NCBI GenBank assembly: GCA_020632795.1
Contig: JACKEV010000012.1
Span: 1-64,000 of the forward strand
Direction: 5' to 3'
From: Alphaproteobacteria bacterium
GTDB taxonomy: Bacteria > Myxococcota_A > UBA796 > CAJQPC01
DNA length: 64,000 bases
Both the position numbers and the translations under genes were made by a program. Of this stretch, positions 16,626 to 25,467 are shown piece after piece. The first letter of the stretch is position 1. Each line of letters opens with the position of its first letter. Below the pieces are notes generated by a model that was not told where the DNA came from, made no database searches, and saw only the letters and a program-made list of their open reading frames with translations.

Positions 16626-19600
16626 TCATGGTCCCCATGGAATACGGGTTGGTCCAGGCACACCAGCTTTCTGGAGCGCGATGATGCCTTCCTGGACGGT
16701 TGCTGCTGCCATATCCCGGGACATGCCGCCCTTCACCAGTGCATCGACTTCGATTCTCGCGACCACGTCCCAGGTGAGGGTTCCTCCGGTCGTCGAGAAG
16801 GCACGATATGCACTGGCTTGGGCGCCAGAAACGGCGCTGTGGGCGACACCAAGTCGCTTCAACTCTGCGTTCGGGATGGCGAGCGCCTTGTTGACGTCGT
16901 AGGCGTCCGCTCCACGGAACGCCGACTTGGCCGGGACGTGGTGACCTCCCCCAGGGCCACCATAGGGGCGAAGTTCTGCGGCCTTCGTGCCGACCCACTC
17001 CGCCCCCTCCTCGACCAGCTCCCGTCCCGCCGCCGCCACCTCATCCGCGCTGGGCGCCATCTTCCCGACCGCGTTGACCCCATCGACGACGTGGTCCCCC
17101 TTGGTCGTCACCCGGACGACCATCCCCCCGCCGGTCAGAAACGGCACCGCCGCCCCGGCCCCGTCCGCGCCCAGCGCCATCCAGTTCGTCGAGGACCCCG
17201 GCTCCTGCCAGAGGGTGTAGACGTCGTAGAGGATGAACAGCCCGTCGGCGATGGTGTCGACGATGCGCCCGTCGGGATCGTGGAAGCTGGTCGGAGAGTT
17301 GCGGGCGTAGCGGTAGGGGTGGAGGCGCAGCGGGTCTTCGAGGATCGAGCCCCCGGGTCGCTCCAGCAGGAGCGGCTCCGGTTGCAGCCACATCCCCGCC
17401 CCCAGCAGCAGATGCCTGGCCCCGGCGGCCAGCAAGGGCAACCCCCCGGGCTCCTCCCGGTGCCCATGCAGCCCCGGCGCGTCCTGGACCCCGCTGGCGG
17501 AGCGCACCGCCCCGAACGCACTCCGCTTGCGCTCGGACTGGAGCACGCCGAAGTCATCGACCACAGCCGCGACCGTACCCCCCAGCTCCGGCAGGGCCCA
17601 CGAGACCTGGCCGTCCTGGAAGAAGCCGACCCGCTGCCCGTCGACCCGGATGTCCTCCAGGACCGAACCGCTGGTCGTGCGCCGCCAGTCGCCCAGGGCG
17701 TGCTCCACGGGCGCGTTGGGGTCGGCGGGGTCGCCCTCGATGCGGCGGACGATCTGCCCGTCGGCATCACACTCCAGCACCAGGGCGAGGCGGCCGTTCC
17801 GCTCGACCGCGCGCAGGCGGCTGAGGCCGTCGTAGCGGAAGGTCCAGCGGGAGGTGCCGTCGTCCCAGGTCTCCAGTCGCCCGGCGCTGTCCCAGGTGAA
17901 GACCTCGTTGACGACGCCGTCGGTCCGCGAGGTGGGCTTGTGGTGCCCGACCGGGGGCGTCCAACTCCAGGTCCGACCGGAGGGGGTGATCTGCGCGAAG
18001 ACATCGCCACCCGGCCCCCAGCCGAAGGCCTCGGTCCAGGGCCCGGTGACCCCCTGGAGCTGCATGTGGTCGTCGTAGATGAAGGTGCTGGGGCCGCTGC
18101 CCTCGTCGACCGACCCGGCGAGGCCGTTGGCCTTCCAGACGATGTCCCGCTCGGCGAGCACCTGGGCCCCCAGGCGCAGGCTCACGGACTCCAACTCGCC
18201 CTCCGGCGAGGAGGTTCGACGCAGCTCGACGCCGCTGCGGCTCTGCCAGCCCTCCGCGCGGCCGTAGAGGTCCCAGCCGGCCTGGAGCAGGATGGCCCCG
18301 TTGTGCCGCAGGGTCTCGGTGAAGCCCTGGTCGCGGCGGGCTTCGAGCAGCCGGCCCGAAGGCGTGCGGGTCCAGTCGACGCGCCCCTCCAGGTCATGCC
18401 CCCAGGCCCAGGTCGCAGCGGTGCCATCGCTCCAGGTGCGCTGGATGAGCGAGGTCCGGCCCTGGGCGTCGTAGGCCCGCTGCTCGGAACCGAAGGGGTC
18501 GGTGTGGCCGTCGCGCTCGCCCACCCAGGCCCGATCCCAGGTCCAGGTCGTCGTCAGCACTCCTGAGAGAGGGTCGCTGACGTGGAGCTGCTGGGGGCGG
18601 CCCAAGGCATCGCGCGACCACTCAGCCCACCCCCCGGCGCTGTCCTCGACGCGCTGGGGGTGGGCGCCGACGTAGTGGTAGAGGCGCTCCCCGATGTCAG
18701 GGCTCCGAGCGGCCCGCACCCGCCCCGCCCCGTCCGCGCTCCAGGTCGTCCGCACGCCAGCGGCGTCGGTCATCGCGATGAGCCGGCCGAGCGGGTCGTA
18801 CTCGTAGCGGGCCTGGGGCACGAGGCTGTCCCCGCGTCCGGTCTCCACCGCAACAGGCCGCCCGAAGGCGTCGAAGGTGGTCCGGTGGAGGAAGCCCTCC
18901 TCGTCGGTGCGGTGGACCTGCCAGGCCGCAGGGTTCTCCATCACCCGCAGGTTCGGGTCGTTGACGTCGCGGTCGATCACGCGGGTCTGCCCCAGGCTGT
19001 CCCACCAGCTCTCCGCGAGGGTGGGGCACGACGTGCTCGTGTTCATCGGCATCACGGAAGAGGCGCAGCGCTCGGTGCGGGCTCGCTCCCGGCCCCACAG
19101 ATCATGGGTGAAGCCCTGGACGGCGTAGCCGCCGCTCGGGTGGGAGAGCCACTGCACGGCCGCGTTGCCGCCCCCGTCGAAGACGACCCCCGTGGTCCGC
19201 TCAACGTTGCCGGCGCTGTCGAAGTGGGAGGTCCGCTCGGTGAAGGGCAGGCTGCTGTGGACGATGCTGCGCGAGGAGACGAGGAAGCGGGCGCCGGTCT
19301 GGTCCTCGGTCCACGCGTGGATGGGGCGGTCCAGGGCGTCCCACTCCGTCTCCGAGGCGACGCCGTTGGCGAGGTCATCCACCCGGATGAGGCGGCCCCG
19401 CTGGTCGTAGCGGTGCTCGGTCAGGTGGACCCCATCATCCTCGACCTCGACCAGTGCATCCCCGAAGGTCCAGGTGAAGGAACGGGTGAGCCCGGTGTCG
19501 TGCTCGATGGCCTGGAGGACCTCGCCGCGCGGACCGTGCTGCATCTCCACACGACGCCAGGGCCCGGTGGAGGGGGTCTCGCCGGCCTCGGCCCAGAACG

Positions 19601-22571
19601 CGGCGAGCCCGAACCCGGTGAGCAGCCCGTCGACCAGGCCGCCGTGGGTGTGGTCGTAGTCCCAGCGGCGGCGCTGGTGCTCGCGCCAGGTGCTGGCGAG
19701 CCCGTCCCAGCCGTAGACCCGCTCCTCGGAGACGCGCTGGAGCACGCCGTGGGTGACGTACTCCAGCTCGACCTCCAGGTCCCCATCGAGTGAAGCGCCA
19801 TCACCGCCATCGTGGACGAGGTGGGTCAGGAAGCCCGCGCTGTCGTAGTCGTAGTCGACCGACCACTGCTGCGCGGTGAGGGCCCCGCCGGTGTCGTCGG
19901 CCTCCTGGGTCATCGTCAGGGTGTCGACGAGGGAGTGGCTGCCGAACCAGTCCCAGGTCTGCTGCTCGTGGATGCGCAGCAGGAGCTGGGGGCCTCGACA
20001 GCGTTGGAGGGCCGGGGCGAAGGCGCGGCAGGCGTCGGTGTAGATGCGGCGGTCGGTGAGCGCGGGGGGCAGCTCCAGGGAGAGGTCGTAGTCCTCTTCT
20101 TCCACCCGGAGCTGGCGGTCGCTGGCGGTCAGGGTGACGTCTCGACCCTCGAAGCCCTGGAAGGCCTGGTCCTCGAAGACGCCCCCGTAGAAGGTGTAGT
20201 CGGTCGAGGCCCAGGCCCCGGAGAGCAGATCCTCGGTGAACACCTCGGCCACCAGATCGAGGGCGATGGGCAGGCGCTGGAGCTGCCCGGGGTCTCCAGC
20301 AGGCCAGGCCGCCGAGGAGGGCTGCCACGCGACCTCCGTGAGCCGCCCCGCGCCGGTGTCCACCTCGATGAGCAGATGCGGTCCAGGGTAGTCGCCCCAC
20401 TCGACCAGGGGCCCTCGCGTGAAGGTGGAGGTGTTGAGGTGCGCGCTGTCGGGCTGCTTGTCGTGGTTCAGGTCCCGCACGCTGGCCAGCTCGACGTGCT
20501 CCCAGCGCGTGCCCGCACCGGTGGTGGTGGACTGGACCTCGGTGATGCCCAGGGTCGCGAGCCCCCGAAGCCAGGTCGACGGGGTGGGCAGGGGCGTGGT
20601 GTCGAAGCCGTCCCCGAGGTTCCGATACCACTGGTGGACCGCGCGGCCGGTGGAGAGGTCGACCATCTCGACCGCGTCGAGCAAGCCGTCCCCGTCGACG
20701 TCCATGAGCCCCTGGAGGACGCGCTTGTCGAGGTTGGGGTCGCCGGCCGTTCGCCAGGAGAGGCGGGTGGAGGGTCCGGTCCAGGCCCGCGCGGGCTCCC
20801 AGCCCTCGCCGTTGCCCAGGTAGACGGTCCAGGGGGCGCTCGCAGGCGCGCCGACCAGCCAGTCCAGCCAGGGGTCGATGACGTAGTCCACCAGGCCATC
20901 GCCGTTCAGGTCCACGAAGCCGCCGCCGGTGTAGATGTCCGAGACGACCGCGCCGCTTTGGTCGACCTCGACCTGGGAGAGCCCGCACCAGACCGCGTCG
21001 TTGGGGCCCATGTCGTCGCACCAGGGCGCGTCCACCGGCTGCCCGGAGAGCCAGCCCCCACCCCGCAAGCCGCTGTGGAGGAAGACCTCGGCGGGGCCGC
21101 TTCGGGCGAGGCGGACGATGTCCTGCCAGCCATCCCCGTTGACGTCCACGAGGGTCTGGGTGACCTGGGCTGCGAACTGCGCCCAGGGGTCCTCCTGGTG
21201 GATGACCTCGACGGGGGCGGCCTCGGGGGTGTAGCTGCGATCGAAGCGGTTGCCGTCGCCGTACCAGACCGCCCAGGTCGTCGAGGGGCCTCCGTTGACC
21301 TCGGTGGTGCTGAGGAGGTCGGGGTTGCCGTCGCCGTCGAGATCGGTGAGGCGGGTGGTCTGCTCGTGCAGGCCCCGGGCCCGGGTCCAGCGATGCAGGA
21401 AGGACGGAGGGCCAGCGAAGGTCTGCGCGCCGCCGGCCCAGTGGTGCTCGCCGAAGGGGTCGCGCTCCTGGTTGGTGACCACCCACAGACCCTGACCGTC
21501 GGACTCGACGTGGTCGGGCAGACCGTCCCCGTTGAAGTCGAACAGCGCCGACTCCTGCCACACCTCCGCGACGAGGCCGCTTCGGTCCTCCTGGACGACG
21601 ACCCGGGAGAGGTCGCCGGGGAGGTACACTCCGCTGTCCGGCGCGGGCGTCGTGGTGCCCGACCAGGGACTGTAGCGGAAGCGCATCGGGGGCTCGGCCA
21701 TGCGCCGGGTGCCGTCGAAGCCGACGAGGGTGAGGGACTCCAGCAGGGTCGCGCTCTCGCCGGGGCGGGCCACCCAGCCCAGCGCCCAGGCGCGCTGGCG
21801 GGTCCAGGTGCCGTTCTGCTCCATCCAGAGGGTGATGTCGGTCAGCGCGCCGGAGGCCTCTTCGACGAAGCCTGCGCGGGCGGTGGTCCGCATCGCCGCC
21901 CCGGTGCCGTAGGTGAAGACGAGAGTGGCGAGGTGGGCGTCGCCGGTGGTCAGGTTGCCGCCGAAGGAGAGGGTGTCGACGCGGTCCTGGGCGTCGTAGC
22001 TGACCTCCACGGCGTTGCCCATGCGGTCGGACCAGGAGGTGACGCGCCAGCGGGCGGTCGGAGAGCCGGCGTCGTTGTCTTCGAGGGTGAAGGTGATTCC
22101 AGCGCTGGACTCGACGGTCCAGGAGTCGGTCGCGCTGTCGTAGGTGGCCTGCACCTCCAGGTCCGGGGTGGTATGGACCAGGCGGCAGGGTGAGCTGGCG
22201 CAGTCGAGGCGACCGCCGAAGCCCGGTCCTGAGAGCAGGAACTCCGTGCTGCGGTACGCGCGCGTGTTCGGGCGCTGGATCTCCACCAGACCGCCCAGGC
22301 GCCAGCCGTAGGGCAGCTCGCGGTCAGCACCGCCCCGGGCGTCGTAGTCGAGGCTCAAGCCCGGCTGGAGGCGAGCCGGGGGCAGCGCGAGCGGGATGGA
22401 GAGGCGCGCCTCACCGCGCGGGCTGACCTGGATGGGCTGCGGAGGAGGCGGGACCTCCACACCGAAGGCGCCCAGCCAGTCGAGGGTCGAGCCGTCGGGG
22501 GCGTAGGCGTAAGCGGCGCCGGGGAGGACGAGAAGCGCGGAGATGAGCAGAAGAAGCAGGCGATCCCACAT
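16626..22571 (-). CDS. RHS/YD-repeat polymorphic toxin with SpvB-like N-terminus
   Basis: The protein has about 1981 residues. ATG 22571 is chosen because a Sec signal (MWDRLLLLLISALLVLPGAA) begins there after GAGGG; an upstream start would bury it. An SpvB-like segment comes first, then VCBS/FG-GAP repeats (DFNGDGLPD, DLDGDGNPDL, DVNGDGWQD, DLNGDGLVD), then YD repeats and the RHS core ending YRYARNSPTSFHDPDG near residue 1768. The last ~213 residues are a variable tip with GGPGGGHHVPAKSAF and a conserved-looking RIPWGP end. The paired histidines suggest an HNH/His-Me-type nuclease, tentatively. GC content falls visibly over the tip. The immunity candidate follows directly. Confidence 0.88.
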   Translation of the reverse strand: MWDRLLLLLISALLVLPGAAYAYAPDGSTLDWLGAFGVEVPPPPQPIQVSPRGEARLSIPLALPPARLQPGLSLDYDARGGADRELPYGWRLGGLVEIQRPNTRAYRSTEFLLSGPGFGGRLDCASSPCRLVHTTPDLEVQATYDSATDSWTVESSAGITFTLEDNDAGSPTARWRVTSWSDRMGNAVEVSYDAQDRVDTLSFGGNLTTGDAHLATLVFTYGTGAAMRTTARAGFVEEASGALTDITLWMEQNGTWTRQRAWALGWVARPGESATLLESLTLVGFDGTRRMAEPPMRFRYSPWSGTTTPAPDSGVYLPGDLSRVVVQEDRSGLVAEVWQESALFDFNGDGLPDHVESDGQGLWVVTNQERDPFGEHHWAGGAQTFAGPPSFLHRWTRARGLHEQTTRLTDLDGDGNPDLLSTTEVNGGPSTTWAVWYGDGNRFDRSYTPEAAPVEVIHQEDPWAQFAAQVTQTLVDVNGDGWQDIVRLARSGPAEVFLHSGLRGGGWLSGQPVDAPWCDDMGPNDAVWCGLSQVEVDQSGAVVSDIYTGGGFVDLNGDGLVDYVIDPWLDWLVGAPASAPWTVYLGNGEGWEPARAWTGPSTRLSWRTAGDPNLDKRVLQGLMDVDGDGLLDAVEMVDLSTGRAVHQWYRNLGDGFDTTPLPTPSTWLRGLATLGITEVQSTTTGAGTRWEHVELASVRDLNHDKQPDSAHLNTSTFTRGPLVEWGDYPGPHLLIEVDTGAGRLTEVAWQPSSAAWPAGDPGQLQRLPIALDLVAEVFTEDLLSGAWASTDYTFYGGVFEDQAFQGFEGRDVTLTASDRQLRVEEEDYDLSLELPPALTDRRIYTDACRAFAPALQRCRGPQLLLRIHEQQTWDWFGSHSLVDTLTMTQEADDTGGALTAQQWSVDYDYDSAGFLTHLVHDGGDGASLDGDLEVELEYVTHGVLQRVSEERVYGWDGLASTWREHQRRRWDYDHTHGGLVDGLLTGFGLAAFWAEAGETPSTGPWRRVEMQHGPRGEVLQAIEHDTGLTRSFTWTFGDALVEVEDDGVHLTEHRYDQRGRLIRVDDLANGVASETEWDALDRPIHAWTEDQTGARFLVSSRSIVHSSLPFTERTSHFDSAGNVERTTGVVFDGGGNAAVQWLSHPSGGYAVQGFTHDLWGRERARTERCASSVMPMNTSTSCPTLAESWWDSLGQTRVIDRDVNDPNLRVMENPAAWQVHRTDEEGFLHRTTFDAFGRPVAVETGRGDSLVPQARYEYDPLGRLIAMTDAAGVRTTWSADGAGRVRAARSPDIGERLYHYVGAHPQRVEDSAGGWAEWSRDALGRPQQLHVSDPLSGVLTTTWTWDRAWVGERDGHTDPFGSEQRAYDAQGRTSLIQRTWSDGTAATWAWGHDLEGRVDWTRTPSGRLLEARRDQGFTETLRHNGAILLQAGWDLYGRAEGWQSRSGVELRRTSSPEGELESVSLRLGAQVLAERDIVWKANGLAGSVDEGSGPSTFIYDDHMQLQGVTGPWTEAFGWGPGGDVFAQITPSGRTWSWTPPVGHHKPTSRTDGVVNEVFTWDSAGRLETWDDGTSRWTFRYDGLSRLRAVERNGRLALVLECDADGQIVRRIEGDPADPNAPVEHALGDWRRTTSGSVLEDIRVDGQRVGFFQDGQVSWALPELGGTVAAVVDDFGVLQSERKRSAFGAVRSASGVQDAPGLHGHREEPGGLPLLAAGARHLLLGAGMWLQPEPLLLERPGGSILEDPLRLHPYRYARNSPTSFHDPDGRIVDTIADGLFILYDVYTLWQEPGSSTNWMALGADGAGAAVPFLTGGGMVVRVTTKGDHVVDGVNAVGKMAPSADEVAAAGRELVEEGAEWVGTKAAELRPYGGPGGGHHVPAKSAFRGADAYDVNKALAIPNAELKRLGVAHSAVSGAQASAYRAFSTTGGTLTWDVVARIEVDALVKGGMSRDMAAATVQEGIIALQKAGVPGPTRIPWGP

Positions 22572-22806
22572 TGCGTCCCTCTTGGCCCCGGGGTGGAGGC
22601 CGGGGTGTGCCGAATCAGGATGCCACGGGAGGGGATGTCGGAAGGACATTTTCTGACCTGCGGGGGCAGGGGAGGGCACTGGGCGAGCCGTGGTGCTTCT
22701 GGACATCCTGGTCCCCCGAGGCCCCGGACCTGTTGGTGGGCCCAACCATTTCTTTGATCTGGCAGTCTTCTTCCGCTATGAGACTGAGGACGAAGGGGAG
22801 GCCAAC

Positions 22807-24867
22807 ATGGACCAGCGCGAAGATTCAACGGGTGTCTGTCGCCTAGGTGGTCTTCCACGGACTCCTCAAGCCCAGCTGGCCGATCTGCTGTGTGACCTGA
22901 TAGACTCCAAGGGGTTGCGTCGAGAACTCCTCCGCGTTGTCAACGGCGAACATGTGGTGAGAGATCTACCTGATGAAGTGGTGGGCTCAGCTGAGTACAT
23001 GGCGAGAGCAGTGGAGGTGCTTGGACAACATGGTTGGATTGAGTCCGGCGACATTTTCACCCTGCTGCGGTCGGTGAGACCAAAGAGATTGGATGACATC
23101 GCGAGGGTCGCCGCTCTATGGGGCGAGGAACCCACGGAGGCCGTAGCGAAGGAAACGGAACGGGTGGTGTTGAGCCTCGACCTGCCGTATGACACGTTGG
23201 AGCCACTTGAGTTGGCTCACCTGTTGTGGATGCTGCAGCACATGGCTGGGACCAGGAGTATGCGGCTATTGGTTGTGGAGCGCGGTAGCGTGCGCCTAAT
23301 TATAGAAGGTCGGCCCGTCGAAGTACGTCGACTTCTGTATTTTGCCGAGAGGCACAGTGAGCTGTACGGTATCATACCGGAGGTGGGCGCCAAGCGCCAG
23401 ATGCTCGCCAAAGAACCCAATGTAGCCTCGGTAATCGCTACAAGGCAGAGGTGGCGAGATTTCAGGAAAGGCAACCATGAGCAGGCAGTGTTCTTCGAAC
23501 TGGACCTCAGTGGCACTACGTTCGCGGGGACCAACCTCACCAACGCAACATTTTCTACGATCCTGCTCCAGGATGTAGATTTCCGCGAAACCAATCTTCG
23601 AAAGGCTATCTTTCGTGATGCGGACCTTGCAGGAGCTGATTTTCGGCGAGCCGATCTCCGTGATGTGGAGTTTGTCGCTGTTGACCTTCGGCGTGCCAAC
23701 CTGATGGGCACAGTTCTTTCTCAAGCGACCTTTTCTCAGGTAGTTCTATCAGAGGTCATCCTTGACATGGCGGACCTGGCAAAGGTCAACCTTGCGGGGG
23801 CGGACTTGTCCGCTGCAAGACTCGCAAGGGCTATGTTGATAGAGGCTGATCTAACCGGTGTTGATCTTCGCCACGCCGCCTTGCCACACGCAGATCTTCG
23901 CCACGCCATTCTCAAAAAAGCCAACTTGGGAGATGCGAATCTGGAACGCACGGATCTTCGTGGCGCCAATCTCACAGGTGCCAACTTGGGAGATGCGAGT
24001 CTGGAGCACGCGGATCTTCGCGGCGCCCTTCTTCGGGATGCGGACTTATCCAATGCCAAACTCGTGGGTACCCTGTGGGATGACAACACAAATTGGCCTA
24101 TAGCGCATGAGAAACTTGAAGCCGCGTATCGAATCGGACCGAAGGCCGACCTACACGGGGCGTATCTCCAGGATCGTAATCTGTTCGGTGTAGATCTCCG
24201 GGATGCCGATCTCGGCCAGGCGAGCGTGTCTCAGGTTAACCTCCAGCGTGCTAATCTTGGGGGGGCCAATCTCTCTGGTGCAAAATTTTCCCACGTCGAC
24301 CTTCGTGGCGCCGGACTTGTTGGTGCGGACCTTAGGGACGCCAGCATTAGTGACACGGACTTTTGGGGTGCGAATCTCTCATGCGGGAACCTGTCCCGTG
24401 TCTCCCTTCGGAGTGCGAATTTTTCAGGGGCAAATCTATCTGGCGCTGATCTCTCGACGGCCAATCTTGAGCACACGAATTTCTCTGGTGCCGACCTCTC
24501 TCATGCCTCTCTTCGGGATGCCGATCTCTACGGTGTCGACCTCTCTGGTGCAAACCTGTCTGGTGCAGATCTCTCCGGTGCCGAACTCTCCAGGACTTGC
24601 CTTGGGGGTGCCGAGCTCTCCAATGTAGACCTTCGGGGTGCGAATCTCTCCAATGCAGATCTATTCGGCACTCGCCAATGGGACTACTCCCCCTATCCCT
24701 CCCTCTTGCGTACGAGGAACACGAGGAACGGCTATTATGCCCACCACACCACGAACTCCACGCTGTTTTCGGGGGTTGTTTGGGACCAGAACACGAGGTG
24801 GCCTCGCGGCTTCGTTCCCCCATCATCAGCCCACCCACGAGGAGACGACGGAGATGGGAGATCCTGA
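22807..24867 (+). CDS. Pentapeptide-repeat protein with death-like/effector-associated N-terminal domain
   Basis: The 686-residue protein starts at ATG 22807 after GGGGAGG. Residues ~20-106 form a compact helical domain with the pattern LRRELLRVVNGEHVVRDLP, then GWIESGDIFTLLRSVRPKRL, which I read as a bacterial death-like or effector-associated (EAD) domain. Residues ~119-190 resemble a small domain seen in similar conflict proteins (VERGSVRLIIEG). From ~231 to ~645 run A(D/N)Lxx pentapeptide repeats in two blocks, each ending in a WDxNTxWP motif. EAD domains recruit partners in predicted defence or cell-death systems. No partner is visible here. GC is lower than in flanking housekeeping genes. 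It diverges from the RHS toxin. Confidence 0.8.
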   Translation: MDQREDSTGVCRLGGLPRTPQAQLADLLCDLIDSKGLRRELLRVVNGEHVVRDLPDEVVGSAEYMARAVEVLGQHGWIESGDIFTLLRSVRPKRLDDIARVAALWGEEPTEAVAKETERVVLSLDLPYDTLEPLELAHLLWMLQHMAGTRSMRLLVVERGSVRLIIEGRPVEVRRLLYFAERHSELYGIIPEVGAKRQMLAKEPNVASVIATRQRWRDFRKGNHEQAVFFELDLSGTTFAGTNLTNATFSTILLQDVDFRETNLRKAIFRDADLAGADFRRADLRDVEFVAVDLRRANLMGTVLSQATFSQVVLSEVILDMADLAKVNLAGADLSAARLARAMLIEADLTGVDLRHAALPHADLRHAILKKANLGDANLERTDLRGANLTGANLGDASLEHADLRGALLRDADLSNAKLVGTLWDDNTNWPIAHEKLEAAYRIGPKADLHGAYLQDRNLFGVDLRDADLGQASVSQVNLQRANLGGANLSGAKFSHVDLRGAGLVGADLRDASISDTDFWGANLSCGNLSRVSLRSANFSGANLSGADLSTANLEHTNFSGADLSHASLRDADLYGVDLSGANLSGADLSGAELSRTCLGGAELSNVDLRGANLSNADLFGTRQWDYSPYPSLLRTRNTRNGYYAHHTTNSTLFSGVVWDQNTRWPRGFVPPSSAHPRGDDGDGRS

Positions 24868-25033
24868 ATTCTGGACGGCAAGGTTTGTAGATGGAGTGTG
24901 GCGTCAGGGTAGTGCCCCAGCGATATCAGGGCACATTATGGCTCGACCCTGCCCGCCTTCCTGGGGGACATCATACCAACCTGCGCTGAACGCAGGATCA
25001 GGATAGAAGCCAAGGATCTCTTTGCCACGGAGG

Positions 25034-25369
25034 TCAGATGGCACGCCGACTCACGGTTGTAGAGTACCTGGACGAGTCCGCCTTGGAGAGGCGGAGTACG
25101 CCCTCATCGATACGACAACACCACCGCACGTGCGCGCTCCAGTCCCGGGCGGTGTTGCGCTCGACCCTGCCCGAGGCGACCAGAGGATCCACCTGGCCCG
25201 TCTCATCCACGTCAGGCATGTAGAGGTGCACGGTCAGGCCGACCTCGAGACCCACCACGGCGCCGTCGGAGTCCACGACCGTGTCCGTGGCGGAGAGGAG
25301 GACGAGATCCCGGTCAACCATCTCGTTGAAGTCCACACAGACCCTCGGAGGCGAAAAGGAGTACTTCAC
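25034..25369 (-). CDS. Small hypothetical protein
   Basis: A 111-residue frame starts at GTG 25369 after a TTGAGG. The sequence (VCVDFNEMVDRDLVLLSATD, then VGLTVHLYMPDVDETGQVDP) has the alternation of strands and loops expected of a small beta-barrel-like cytoplasmic protein. It recalls short hypothetical proteins scattered in environmental bacteria, but I cannot name the family. It lies between the pentapeptide gene and the sigma-54 activator operon. The 166 bases between it and the pentapeptide gene show nothing I can identify. Confidence 0.55.
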   Translation of the reverse strand: MKYSFSPPRVCVDFNEMVDRDLVLLSATDTVVDSDGAVVGLEVGLTVHLYMPDVDETGQVDPLVASGRVERNTARDWSAHVRWCCRIDEGVLRLSKADSSRYSTTVSRRAI

Positions 25370-25467
25370 AGCAGCCTCAACCGGTTGATTTCATCCTTGA
25401 ATCGCCCTTGAGGCGGGAGCCCAGGGCAGCTCCGACCTGCTTCCCTTCGACGACGCCGATGGGCAGC

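Noticed and set aside
19812..22193. ~790-codon plus-strand frame inside the RHS gene
   Set aside because: A GC-rich shadow of the RHS coding frame with no motif and no ribosome site.
23500..24670. Dense short repeats resembling a CRISPR or tandem DNA repeat
   Set aside because: The repeats have a 15-bp period and encode A(D/N)Lxx pentapeptides; units vary and there are no spacers.
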